Shown here: positions 27,600-36,519 of the stretch, in pieces | Position numbering within the stretch: position 1 is the stretch's first letter | Layout of the letters: the number at the start of each line of letters is the position of its first letter | Assembly: GCF_018882385.1 (NCBI RefSeq) | Contig: NZ_JACVON010000001.1 | Coordinates: 666,942 to 730,941 of the forward strand | Length of the DNA stretch: 64,000 bases | Source: Polynucleobacter sp. 30F-ANTBAC | GTDB taxonomy: Bacteria > Pseudomonadota > Gammaproteobacteria > Burkholderiales > Burkholderiaceae | Reading direction: 5' to 3' | Notes under the pieces: generated by a model | What the model was told of the DNA's origin: nothing | The model's database searches: none | The model's input: the letters and a program-made list of their open reading frames with translations, nothing else | Program-made: the position numbers and the translations under genes

Positions 27600-27655
27600 A
27601 TTTAACCCCGTTACTTTTTGGGCTTATTTTTTAGATTGACTGTTTATTTATCTTT

Positions 27656-28417
27656 TTAATTAAGCTGCTTTAAGTATTTCTGCTGAATCACCTTCAGCAC
27701 TTCTGCAGCCGCTATAAAACCAAAGCTAGCCGTCACAGTCACACCCGAACCATAACCAGAGCAAGCCAATCCGCCACTTGCAACACCTTGTCTTGGTTCA
27801 TCAGAGTAAACAGCTGTTAAACCCAACTTCTTCTTAGGATCAGAACTAAACCCATACTCCTTGCGAAGCGTGTAACGTATTTTAGAAAGCAATGGATCTT
27901 GAGTAGTTTTTGATAAATCACAAGCACTAATTCGACTTGGATCAAGTTTGCCTCCAGCGCCACCACAAATAATCAACGGTATATTCTTTTTGCAGTAGTT
28001 AGCTAAAGCAATCTTCATCTTGACATCATCCGTTGCATCCAAAACAACAAACAAGGCGTTAGCGGCATGTTTTGCCAAATGCTCATTCAAATTATCTGAT
28101 GTTAAAAAATCATCAATAATGTTGATCTTTAAGTTGGGATTAATAGAGAGAAGTCGCTCTGCCATGGCATTCACCTTGGACTGGCCAAATGCGCCCTCAA
28201 CCGCATGCAATTGACGATTCACATTACTTTCCGCTATGTGATCAAAGTCCACCAATGTCATTTCAGCAACTGCGCTTCTAGCGAGGGCTTCCGCAGCCCA
28301 GGAGCCAACCCCACCTAAGCCAGCAACCAGCACATGGGCCTGCTCAAAGGCTTTTAAGCCTTCTTCACCATATAAGCGAGCCACCCCGCCAAAACGTCTA
28401 TTTTGTTTAACTTCCAT
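27656..28417 (-). CDS. tcdA: tRNA threonylcarbamoyladenosine dehydratase
   Basis: A ThiF/MoeB-fold enzyme of 253 residues that cyclises t6A37 of tRNA to ct6A with ATP. The N-terminal RFGGVARLYGEEGL, the Rossmann motif GLGGVGSWAAEALAR (about 34-48) and DFDHIAESNVNRQ are characteristic of the TcdA (CsdL/YgdL) branch. It converges with cphA across a 56-base AT-rich gap where only a weak hairpin can be drawn. Confidence 0.93.
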   Translation of the reverse strand: MEVKQNRRFGGVARLYGEEGLKAFEQAHVLVAGLGGVGSWAAEALARSAVAEMTLVDFDHIAESNVNRQLHAVEGAFGQSKVNAMAERLLSINPNLKINIIDDFLTSDNLNEHLAKHAANALFVVLDATDDVKMKIALANYCKKNIPLIICGGAGGKLDPSRISACDLSKTTQDPLLSKIRYTLRKEYGFSSDPKKKLGLTAVYSDEPRQGVASGGLACSGYGSGVTVTASFGFIAAAEVLKVIQQKYLKQLN

Positions 28418-28527
28418 AATTAAGACTATATAAGAAATCCGTCACCATCTCCGGATTCTTCAGTAGACAGAATTTATCGCTGAGATGTTTTATAGAAAAT
28501 AAGCGGGAGTCTATATATACTGAAGGC

Positions 28528-29163
28528 ATGACCAATTTAGCCGACCTCAGAAAATCGTATATGAAAGGCAGCCTCTCTGAAGAGGATGTCAAACTCAATC
28601 CAATTGATCAATTTAAGATATGGTTTGATCAGGCGCAACATGCAGAATTACCAGAGCCCAATGCCATGACTGTTGCCTCAGTCGATGCAAATGGCAAACC
28701 CAGTGCAAGAACGGTTTTAATCAAAGAAGTAACGTCTGCCGGGTTTGTATTTTTCACCAATTATGAAAGCCGTAAAGGTCAAGCTCTTATCAGCAACCCT
28801 CATGCCGCGCTCCTGTTTTTTTGGCCAGAACTAGAAAGACAAATTAGAGTGGAAGGCTCAGTAGAGAAACTTTCCGATCAAGAAAGTGATGACTACTTTC
28901 ATTCAAGACCGTTGGATTCCAGAATTGGCGCATGGGCATCTCCTCAAAGCCAAGTCATCTCAGGACGCACTCAATTAGTTAAGAATGCAGCTGAATATGC
29001 GCTTAAGTTTGCTTTGAATCCCCCCAGACCACCTCATTGGGGTGGGTTTAGAGTTAAACCCGAAGTTTTAGAGTTCTGGCAGGGTCGCCCCTCACGCCTT
29101 CATGATCGTATTCAATATGTTTTGCAGAATGGCCAGTGGAAGATCCAGAGACTGGCGCCTTAA
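28528..29163 (+). CDS. pdxH: Pyridoxamine 5'-phosphate oxidase
   Basis: A 211-residue FMN enzyme that makes pyridoxal phosphate from pyridoxine or pyridoxamine phosphate. Family blocks are [20 protein letters not shown], the FMN-binding SRKGQAL and the C-terminal [11 protein letters not shown] and RLAP ending. A TATATATACT element lies just 11 bases before the ATG, so the leader may be very short. Confidence 0.96.
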   Translation: MTNLADLRKSYMKGSLSEEDVKLNPIDQFKIWFDQAQHAELPEPNAMTVASVDANGKPSARTVLIKEVTSAGFVFFTNYESRKGQALISNPHAALLFFWPELERQIRVEGSVEKLSDQESDDYFHSRPLDSRIGAWASPQSQVISGRTQLVKNAAEYALKFALNPPRPPHWGGFRVKPEVLEFWQGRPSRLHDRIQYVLQNGQWKIQRLAP

Positions 29164-29173
29164 GTAAAAAGAA

Positions 29174-29776
29174 TTATTGACGGATGAGAGACAAAAAACT
29201 TTTTTGAAATTTCTCCACTTTAGGCCCCACAACAAAAGCACAATACCCTTGATCAGGATGATTAACAAAATAGTTTTGATGATAGTCTTCAGCTGGGTAA
29301 TAGATTGGTAGAGCGCTTAACTCGGTCACAATCGGGTTGCTATAAGTTTCAGCTTGGCTTAAGGCCTCTATCATTTCTGCAGCTTGTAACTTTTGCTTGT
29401 CATCATGGTAATAAATAACGGAACGGTATTGCGTACCGACATCATTACCCTGACGGTTTAAAGTAGTCGGGTCATGAATAACAAAGAAAACCTCTAACAG
29501 CTGCCTAAAACTCACCAACTGAGGGTCATAATGAATTCTGACAACCTCAGCATGACCTGATCGACCAGAACAAACAGAATCATAATCGGGGTTTTCCGTA
29601 TGCCCACCCGCATACCCTGATTCCACATGAACAACACCACTCACCTGCTGATAAACGGCTTCTAAACACCAGAAGCAACCACCACCTATAGTGGCTTGCT
29701 CCAAGTCTAAATGATGAGGTTCTTTGTTATTCATTTTATTTGCGATACTTTTATGATATTCATGTATAGGCAACAT
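29174..29776 (-). CDS. msrA: Peptide-methionine (S)-S-oxide reductase A
   Basis: MsrA reduces methionine S-sulfoxide in proteins. The catalytic GGGCFWC motif is near residues 32-38 and the HHQNYF-like YHQNYF block near 165. This start gives 200 residues; a second in-frame ATG 14 codons in (MNNKEPHHL) would give a family-typical N-terminus, and neither has a clear ribosome site. The gene ends 10 bases from the convergent pdxH. Confidence 0.93.
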   Translation of the reverse strand: MLPIHEYHKSIANKMNNKEPHHLDLEQATIGGGCFWCLEAVYQQVSGVVHVESGYAGGHTENPDYDSVCSGRSGHAEVVRIHYDPQLVSFRQLLEVFFVIHDPTTLNRQGNDVGTQYRSVIYYHDDKQKLQAAEMIEALSQAETYSNPIVTELSALPIYYPAEDYHQNYFVNHPDQGYCAFVVGPKVEKFQKSFLSLIRQ

Positions 29777-29842
29777 CCTACTGCTTAAGTAGAATTTATG
29801 CAGGGACCCCTTTTAAAAAACCAAATCTGAGATAATCTTTCC

Positions 29843-31243
29843 ATGAATTCAGCCATGCTAAAACTTCACTTGGAAGAGCTTAAGAAAGCTTATATCCACG
29901 AACCCAATCCTAGCTTTGAGAGTCGCAAAGAACGCATTCTTAGGGTTGTAGCTATGGTGAACAAGTATGAAGAGAATCTATGTAAGGTTGTTTCTGCAGA
30001 CTTTGGCATCCGACATTCTGTAGAAACTCGCCTGATTGAGCTAAATGCTGTTAGACAGGTTGCGAAGCACACGATCAAGCATTTAAAAAATTGGATGAAA
30101 TCACAATCAGTTGATTTACCATTTCAACTTCAATCTTCAAAAGCTTGGCTACAACCACAATCCAAGGGCGTTGTTGGGATCATGAGCCCCTGGAATTACC
30201 CTATTCTGCTTGCTCTAGTACCAGCTATTGCTGCAATTGCAGCCGGCAATCGAGTGTGGCTAAAACCTTCAGAGCGCTCTGCTAGAACCTCAGGTTACCT
30301 TGCCACCATGGTTGGTGAGTACTTTCATCCACTAGAGTTTTCAGTCACCACGGGGGATGCCCAATTAGCAGCAGATTTTGCTGCTTTACCTTTTGATCAT
30401 TTATTTTTCACTGGTTCCTCAGCCACTGGCAAAAAAGTGATGAGAGCAGCGGCTGATAATCTAACTCCAGTCACGCTAGAGCTTGGCGGCAAGTCTCCTG
30501 CGATCATTCACTCCGATGCCTCACTCAAAGAGGTTGCCAAAAAGATTATTTACGGCAAATTATTAAATGGTGGACAAACCTGTGTTGCACCAGACTACGT
30601 CCTGATTCAACACGAAAAAATACCAGAACTTCAAAAAGAGTTGCGCCGGGCAGCTCAGTTAATGTTCCAAAACGATGCTGAGCTCACCAACCCAATTGAT
30701 AAAGCTCAAACAGTTCGCTGGATGAGCTTAGTTAATGATGCTGTTAGCAGGGGCGCAGAAGTTACCGAGCTTTTAGAGCCATCCGAATCAAGAGCTTTTA
30801 CCCCTGTCATGCTTCACCGCGTTTCTGACGATGCTTTGATCATGAACGAAGAAATTTTTGGACCCATCTTACCTATTATCGGTATCAGTACGGTTGAAGA
30901 TGCAATCAACTACGTCAATAACAGGGAGCATCCATTGGCCCTTTACTGGTTTGGCAAAAATCAGAAAGTTCTAAAAGAAATCCTTTCTCGAACTCATGCT
31001 GGCGGAGTTTGCATCAATGACACCCTACTCCAAGCTGGTATTGATAATTTACCGTTTGGGGGTGTTGGTGCGAGCGGCATGGGGTCTTACCACGGCAAAG
31101 CTGGCTTTGACACCTTTAGCCATCAAAAACCAGTGCTAGACGTTAAGTCATTTTTAGGTATTAAAAAATGGATGGGAACAAACTTTGTTCACCCACCTTA
31201 CGGCCCCACCATTGAAAAAATAATACGTCGATTGAGCAAATAA
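29843..31243 (+). CDS. Aldehyde dehydrogenase, coniferyl-aldehyde type
   Basis: A 466-residue NAD(P)-dependent aldehyde dehydrogenase. The PWNYP block (SPWNYPILLAL), the cofactor-loop FTGSSATGK, the general base region LELGGKSPA and the catalytic Cys in NGGQTCVAPDYV are present. The short length and C-terminal region place it with class 3 ALDHs such as coniferyl aldehyde dehydrogenase, which also act on long-chain or fatty aldehydes. The natural substrate is not certain. It is a single gene, convergent with hemY. Confidence 0.88.
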   Translation: MNSAMLKLHLEELKKAYIHEPNPSFESRKERILRVVAMVNKYEENLCKVVSADFGIRHSVETRLIELNAVRQVAKHTIKHLKNWMKSQSVDLPFQLQSSKAWLQPQSKGVVGIMSPWNYPILLALVPAIAAIAAGNRVWLKPSERSARTSGYLATMVGEYFHPLEFSVTTGDAQLAADFAALPFDHLFFTGSSATGKKVMRAAADNLTPVTLELGGKSPAIIHSDASLKEVAKKIIYGKLLNGGQTCVAPDYVLIQHEKIPELQKELRRAAQLMFQNDAELTNPIDKAQTVRWMSLVNDAVSRGAEVTELLEPSESRAFTPVMLHRVSDDALIMNEEIFGPILPIIGISTVEDAINYVNNREHPLALYWFGKNQKVLKEILSRTHAGGVCINDTLLQAGIDNLPFGGVGASGMGSYHGKAGFDTFSHQKPVLDVKSFLGIKKWMGTNFVHPPYGPTIEKIIRRLSK

Positions 31244-31265
31244 ACCAACAACCAATCAACAAGAC

Positions 31266-32474
31266 TTAGGAACGATGAGCTGTTAATCCGCTAAAAATTT
31301 TAGCGGCTAATTGGTATTGCTCAGCCGCTTCCAAGGTCTCACTCAATGCTTCATGCAATTGGGCCATTGCCATATGAGCAGCAGCTCGCATTGATGGTTT
31401 AGTCTTAGGATCACGTATAACGCCCACCAAACTTGATTTGGCTTTACCCCATAACTGCTGATCCAAACAAATCCGAGCCAATGCGAGAGAAAGTGCGGGC
31501 TCCCCAGGATACTTCGTCATCCATGCTTCAATTTTTTGAGCCAAACTTAAATTTCTTGATCCAGGTGCGACACATTGAGGATAAATATCGATTAATGCCT
31601 CATCCCATTGAGCGTCCAGAGAATCCTCAATCAATTGTCTCGCTAAATCATATTGAGCCACTGACAATAAACCTTGTGCCATCACCAGAGCAATTCTGGA
31701 AGCTTTACGATTTTCCTTAGGCAAGGTCTTCCAGATGCGCAGCAATGCTTCGTGATCTGTCGATTTTTCTTGAACCAATTTAGAAATAGCTTCTTGGATA
31801 TATTTCTGAGCCACTACAGGATGCAAGGCCTCTCTTTTAGAGAGGCTGTGAGTCAATCGTAAAACCTCACTCCAATTTTTAAGCTGTTGATTAGCCTTTA
31901 AAGCAATTCTCTGAACAAATAACTGGCGCGAACCACCTTTTTGGAGTTGCTCAATTGTTGCCAAAGCCCCCTCAGCATCGTGAACGTCCATTTGCATATC
32001 GGCAGTTGCCACCAATCTTGCTTGGAGTTTTTCAGGTGACCGAATTTTAGATAACCAATGATCTCTAAGATCATGTTGGTTTAAGCGATGCGCCGAACGC
32101 GCTGCCAAGAGGGCTGCTGTTTCTGCCATTGACTCATTAACAGTAGCCGCCTCTGCAGATTTAAGTGCTTTAGAAAAACGACCCGCAAATATGTCTTCAA
32201 TAGCTTCTGATAAAAAACCAATAGAACGTGTTTCTCTCTGCTTACGACGATAAGCAGCGGCCTGTTTTGGTAAATCCAATATGGCTGCAAAAGTTCGCCA
32301 CGCCAATAAGCTCACTAAAAAAATCCCGACTATAGTAGCTATAAAAAGATTGAGGCTGGTATCTAAGCGGTATGGTGGAAAGTAAATGGTGATGTGCCCA
32401 CCATTACTCGTTGCAAACAATGCCACGATGACAGCAACTGCAAATAAAAATGCTAACCAAAGCGCACCTCTCAT
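31266..32474 (-). CDS. hemY: HemY-like TPR membrane protein
   Basis: This 402-residue protein has two N-terminal transmembrane spans (about 3-22 and 40-60), a charged helix and a long TPR-like helical region. It matches the proteobacterial HemY of the hemCDXY operon, which is not the oxidase called HemY in Bacillus. It is last in the operon, 2 bases after the HemX-like gene. The role in haem synthesis is undefined; scaffolding of the pathway has been proposed. Confidence 0.88.
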   Translation of the reverse strand: MRGALWLAFLFAVAVIVALFATSNGGHITIYFPPYRLDTSLNLFIATIVGIFLVSLLAWRTFAAILDLPKQAAAYRRKQRETRSIGFLSEAIEDIFAGRFSKALKSAEAATVNESMAETAALLAARSAHRLNQHDLRDHWLSKIRSPEKLQARLVATADMQMDVHDAEGALATIEQLQKGGSRQLFVQRIALKANQQLKNWSEVLRLTHSLSKREALHPVVAQKYIQEAISKLVQEKSTDHEALLRIWKTLPKENRKASRIALVMAQGLLSVAQYDLARQLIEDSLDAQWDEALIDIYPQCVAPGSRNLSLAQKIEAWMTKYPGEPALSLALARICLDQQLWGKAKSSLVGVIRDPKTKPSMRAAAHMAMAQLHEALSETLEAAEQYQLAAKIFSGLTAHRS

Positions 32475-32476
32475 GA

Positions 32477-33184
32477 TTATTGCCCCTTCACAACAGCTGA
32501 TGTCTTTTCAACTTCAGCCTGCAAAGCACTGAGGGCATTCTCAAATTTAACTACCTGCGTAGCTTGCCCCTGAAAATGTTTAGCCAGAATGGCTCGCGCC
32601 TGAGATAAATCCTCTTTACAAACTTGAGGCAAATTAGACAGCCAAGCAAGGCGTGCACTGACCAAGTGAAGCTTTAGTTGCTGACGTATCAAGTCTTGAG
32701 CAGCTGGTGTCAAAGCAACATCCTTTACGTCTCCTACCACCTGAACCCTAACCAATCGATCACCTAATAGCTTGATTTGATCAACGACTTTCTTTAACCC
32801 CGAACTGTTTTGGGACTCCGCAACACCCGCGGAGGCAACTGGAGTTGGCGATGCTGTCATTGGCAATGCAGCAACACCATTTAACAAGTCAGAAATTTTA
32901 TTAGCTACTGAAGTAATATTTTTTTGTGACTCCAAGCTATTATTTAATGAAGACTCCAATTTAGCCTCGAAAGCCTCCACATTAGCAATCTTCCGCTCTA
33001 GATCAGCAACTCTTGCATCCAATAGCGCTGGTCGATGATAAAGACGCAAACCACCTTCAATCACCAACCAAAGAATGCAAATGGCAATAGCAATCCATAG
33101 AGCTTTCCAAAGCCCTTTTCCTAGGGCGTCTGATTGGGCTTTTTTAGATTCATCCAAGCCGGAGTTCTTTGATACATTTGTCAT
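32477..33184 (-). CDS. hemX: HemX-like protein
   Basis: A 235-residue protein with one transmembrane span (about 26-44), a coiled-coil segment (about 58-100), a low-complexity Ala/Pro/Ser linker and a C-terminal helical domain. Proteobacterial HemX is often mis-named uroporphyrinogen methyltransferase but has no catalytic motifs; this copy is shorter than E. coli HemX (about 393). Its place between hemD and hemY fixes the identity. Confidence 0.82.
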   Translation of the reverse strand: MTNVSKNSGLDESKKAQSDALGKGLWKALWIAIAICILWLVIEGGLRLYHRPALLDARVADLERKIANVEAFEAKLESSLNNSLESQKNITSVANKISDLLNGVAALPMTASPTPVASAGVAESQNSSGLKKVVDQIKLLGDRLVRVQVVGDVKDVALTPAAQDLIRQQLKLHLVSARLAWLSNLPQVCKEDLSQARAILAKHFQGQATQVVKFENALSALQAEVEKTSAVVKGQ

Positions 33185-33212
33185 CCAAATATCTCGCTTC
33201 TTTTGAATTTAA

Positions 33213-34016
33213 TTACTTTAATTGCTTTAGTTGATTGAACCAAGTCTGCGTTGCAACTAGCAGATGCTCCTCACCCGATAAACAACATTCTACTTGTTTA
33301 AATCCAGCTTCTTTAGCAGCCTGTGCAATGCGCTGATGCGAACAAATGATGGTGACAGAATTGAACCAGCTGGGACCCCAAGGTAACGATTGATCAAGCA
33401 CATCCACTAGGTGCCGCAATGCCTCGGATGAATTAATGATGCAAGCCGTTGTGTTGGCTTCAAGTTTTTGCACCTGCCTCCAAGACGGCGACTCGACACT
33501 TAAAGGTAAACGCCTATAAGTCACCACCTCATGAATTGTGGCACCTTGGTCCAAAAACTGTTGACCTAACCAGTCTCGACCACCTGCACCCTTTAGGAAT
33601 AGTATTTGTTTACCCGACCAACTGACTGGTACCGAATTGATCTCAGCCCACAGCCCCTCTGAATCCCAATTCCGAGAATCCTTCGGAAAAGAAATTTGAT
33701 ATCCATGTGCTGAATTGATACCTCGGCGATCAAGCGCTTCAGCACTTCCTCCACCAACGACTGCTATGGGTAGATGAGTTGGCCAATCCGCCCCCAGTAA
33801 ACGCATCCCACACTCAACCGCATTGGGGCTAATAAAAATAGCGAAGTCTGCTTTTTTTATTAACTCATTTAATTTCATGCCTTCAACATCATCCTGATTA
33901 GGTACGATGGATAACAAAGGTAACTGAATTTGATTCAGTTCCGGTAATTGCTGTTTCAGTAACTCACTTAGTCGATGAGACTGACCGATAGGACGAGTAA
34001 GAACAAGCGTTGGCAT
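33213..34016 (-). CDS. hemD: Uroporphyrinogen-III synthase
   Basis: A 267-residue enzyme from the ATG giving MPTLVLTRPIG; the codon before it is TTG. It closes and inverts ring D of hydroxymethylbilane. The family is poorly conserved, but TRPIGQ at the N-terminus, FISPNAVECG and FLKGAGGRDWL are recognisable. It follows hemC by 6 bases. Confidence 0.92.
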   Translation of the reverse strand: MPTLVLTRPIGQSHRLSELLKQQLPELNQIQLPLLSIVPNQDDVEGMKLNELIKKADFAIFISPNAVECGMRLLGADWPTHLPIAVVGGGSAEALDRRGINSAHGYQISFPKDSRNWDSEGLWAEINSVPVSWSGKQILFLKGAGGRDWLGQQFLDQGATIHEVVTYRRLPLSVESPSWRQVQKLEANTTACIINSSEALRHLVDVLDQSLPWGPSWFNSVTIICSHQRIAQAAKEAGFKQVECCLSGEEHLLVATQTWFNQLKQLK

Positions 34017-34022
34017 CAATAA

Positions 34023-34970
34023 CTATCTTGGGGGCAATAAAGCCATAGCGCCTTGGTCAATCAAGTCCTTTGCGACCGACAACCCCATGGCATCAGCTGC
34101 TGACATTGAATCCAAAGTTAGCTTTTGCTCTGCGCGACAGACTTTTTGACCGTCGGTGGTAGCTACAAAAGCTCGAAGATACAAATCACGACCTTCCCAT
34201 ACAGAGTACGCAGCTAAAGGAACGTCACAAGAACCTCCTAAGGCTCTTGAAACAGCTCTTTCTGCAGAAACAGCCATAGCTGATGGGGCATGATTTAAAG
34301 GCGCTAAATAATCCATCATCTCTGGTCTTCCAGAACGGATTTCAATGCCTAGAGCGCCCTGACCTGCTGCTGGAAGGCTTTCTTCGACAGTCAGCAAACT
34401 CCGGATTCTTGAAGCCATGCCTAAACGCTTTAGCCCTGCAGCCGCCAAGATAATAGCGGCATATTCACCTTTATCTAGCTTACCCAAACGAGTATCCAAA
34501 TTACCTCTTAGAGGCTGGATAGTAAGGTGTGGGTATTTTGACCTCAAGGAGGCTTCGCGCCTCAAGCTAGCCGTACCAACCACAGCACCCGCTGGTAAAT
34601 CAGCCAAATGTTCATAGTCATTGGATACAAAAGCATCTCTGGCATCCTCACGTTCCATGATGCATGCCAGCTCGAAACCCTCTGGCAATTGCATAGGGAC
34701 ATCTTTGAGGGAATGAACAGCCAAATCAGCACGCCCCTCCTCCAAAGCCACTTCTAATTCCTTCACAAATAAGCCCTTACCCCCCACTTTTGACAGGGTT
34801 CGATCCAATATTTGATCTCCACGGGTTGTCATACCCAAAATGCTCACATCACACGCCGGATAGAGCTTTTTCAAGCAATCTCGGACATATTCAGCCTGCC
34901 ACATAGCCAAACGGCTCTCCCGGGAGGCAATAACTAATTTTTTAGGATAAGAAATTTGTGTCATAACCAT
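34023..34970 (-). CDS. hemC: Hydroxymethylbilane synthase (porphobilinogen deaminase)
   Basis: A 315-residue enzyme that polymerises four porphobilinogens. Visible features are the N-terminal [12 protein letters not shown], catalytic Asp90 in HSLKDVP, and Cys248 in GGSCDVPLA, which carries the dipyrromethane cofactor. It is the first gene of hemCDXY and is divergent from argH with a 35-base gap that must hold both promoters. Confidence 0.97.
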   Translation of the reverse strand: MVMTQISYPKKLVIASRESRLAMWQAEYVRDCLKKLYPACDVSILGMTTRGDQILDRTLSKVGGKGLFVKELEVALEEGRADLAVHSLKDVPMQLPEGFELACIMEREDARDAFVSNDYEHLADLPAGAVVGTASLRREASLRSKYPHLTIQPLRGNLDTRLGKLDKGEYAAIILAAAGLKRLGMASRIRSLLTVEESLPAAGQGALGIEIRSGRPEMMDYLAPLNHAPSAMAVSAERAVSRALGGSCDVPLAAYSVWEGRDLYLRAFVATTDGQKVCRAEQKLTLDSMSAADAMGLSVAKDLIDQGAMALLPPR

Positions 34971-35005
34971 AAGAATAAAGCCTTTGAGGCAATATACTGC
35001 TGTTT

Positions 35006-36436
35006 ATGGCAGATTTAGACAAAAATAAAAATTCTTTAGACAACAAAGATCAGGCATGGTCAGCGCGTTTCGCTGAGCCTGTGGCGGAACTCGTGCAACG
35101 ATATACCGCCTCTGTTGATTTTGATAAACGAATGGCTTTGGTTGATATTCAAGGCTCATTAGCTCATGCAGAGATGCTGGCCGCACAGAAGATTATCAGT
35201 GCGGCGGATTATGCAGAGATCCAAAAGGGGATGTCACAAATCCTTTCAGAAATGAAAGATGGCACCTTTACTTGGGAGATAGTGCTCGAGGATGTTCACC
35301 TCAATATTGAGGCACGCCTGACAAAATTGGTAGGTGACGCAGGCAAACGCCTTCATACCGGACGCTCTCGTAATGACCAAGTAGCCACAGATATTCGCTT
35401 ATGGCTCCGTGGCGCCATCGATGAGATCCAAACTGAGTTAAAGTCTCTGCGATCAGGTCTGCTTGGCTTAGCTGAAAAGCATGCCGAGACCATCATGCCG
35501 GGCTTCACCCATCTTCAAGTGGCTCAGCCTATTACGTTTGGTCACCACATGATGGCCTATGCCGAAATGTTTGCGCGTGACGCTGAGCGTTTAACTGACT
35601 GCCGCAAACGGGTTAATCGTTTACCGCTAGGGTCCGCTGCCTTAGCTGGTACCAGCTACCCGATTGATCGCGAACGCGTTGCTAAAACTTTAGGCTTTGA
35701 CGGCGTTTGCCAAAACTCATTGGATGCAGTTTCTGATAGAGACTTCGCCATTGAGTTTTGCTCAGCTGCCTCATTGGCAATGACCCACATCTCTCGTCTA
35801 TCCGAGGAACTGATCCTTTGGATGAGCCCAAGAATCGGGTTTATTGATCTACCGGATCGCTTCTGTACCGGTAGCTCCATCATGCCTCAGAAAAAGAATC
35901 CCGATGTTCCAGAGTTAGCACGTGGCAAAACTGGTCGAGTGAATGGCAACCTCATCTCTTTATTAACTCTGATGAAAGGCCAACCTTTAGCCTACAACAA
36001 AGATAATCAAGAAGACAAAGAGCCTTTATTTGATTCAGCAGACACATTGCGTGATACTTTGCGCATATTTGCTGACATGGTTCCGCATATTCAAGTCAAA
36101 GCAGAAACCATGCGCGCCGCAGCACTCCAAGGATTTGCGACTGCCACTGACTTAGCCGACTACTTGGTTAAAAAGGGCTTGCCATTCCGTGATGCCCATG
36201 AAGCTGTAGCGCATGCGGTTAAAGCTTGCTCTACCAAAGGTTGTGATTTATCTGACTTGTCTTTAGACGACTTACGTGCAGCTTGTGATCTTGGCAGTAA
36301 TGCCAACTTAATTGAACAAGATGCCTTTGAGTTTCTAACGCTGGAAGGCTCCGTCAATAGCCGCAACCACGTGGGCGGAACAGCTCCTGAGCAAGTTAAA
36401 AAAGCGATTGCAGCTTATAGAAAAACTTTAGGTTAA
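35006..36436 (+). CDS. argH: Argininosuccinate lyase
   Basis: A 476-residue enzyme that releases arginine and fumarate in the last step of arginine synthesis. The lyase signature [12 protein letters not shown] is at 289-300, and [10 protein letters not shown] near 117-126 and the TH-containing loop [10 protein letters not shown] are present. It makes one of the two monomers of cyanophycin. Confidence 0.98.
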   Translation: MADLDKNKNSLDNKDQAWSARFAEPVAELVQRYTASVDFDKRMALVDIQGSLAHAEMLAAQKIISAADYAEIQKGMSQILSEMKDGTFTWEIVLEDVHLNIEARLTKLVGDAGKRLHTGRSRNDQVATDIRLWLRGAIDEIQTELKSLRSGLLGLAEKHAETIMPGFTHLQVAQPITFGHHMMAYAEMFARDAERLTDCRKRVNRLPLGSAALAGTSYPIDRERVAKTLGFDGVCQNSLDAVSDRDFAIEFCSAASLAMTHISRLSEELILWMSPRIGFIDLPDRFCTGSSIMPQKKNPDVPELARGKTGRVNGNLISLLTLMKGQPLAYNKDNQEDKEPLFDSADTLRDTLRIFADMVPHIQVKAETMRAAALQGFATATDLADYLVKKGLPFRDAHEAVAHAVKACSTKGCDLSDLSLDDLRAACDLGSNANLIEQDAFEFLTLEGSVNSRNHVGGTAPEQVKKAIAAYRKTLG

Positions 36437-36452
36437 GTAAAGCGCTCCATAC

Positions 36453-36485
36453 AAAAAGGCTCACCGTGGTGAGCCTTTTTTATTT
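36453..36485. terminator. Bidirectional terminator between argH and the decarboxylase gene
   Basis: A 13-base perfect stem (AAAAAGGCTCACC / GGTGAGCCTTTTT) with a 2-base centre lies between convergent genes, with U runs on both strands. Confidence 0.9.
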
Positions 36486-36519
36486 TTAATACTAAATACA
36501 GTGCTTGGTTAAACTCTGA

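Noticed and set aside
27591-27606. GTTAAATAAATTTAAC palindrome at the cphA stop as a terminator
   Set aside because: The stem is all A/T apart from one pair and overlaps the stop codon; it would be very weak.
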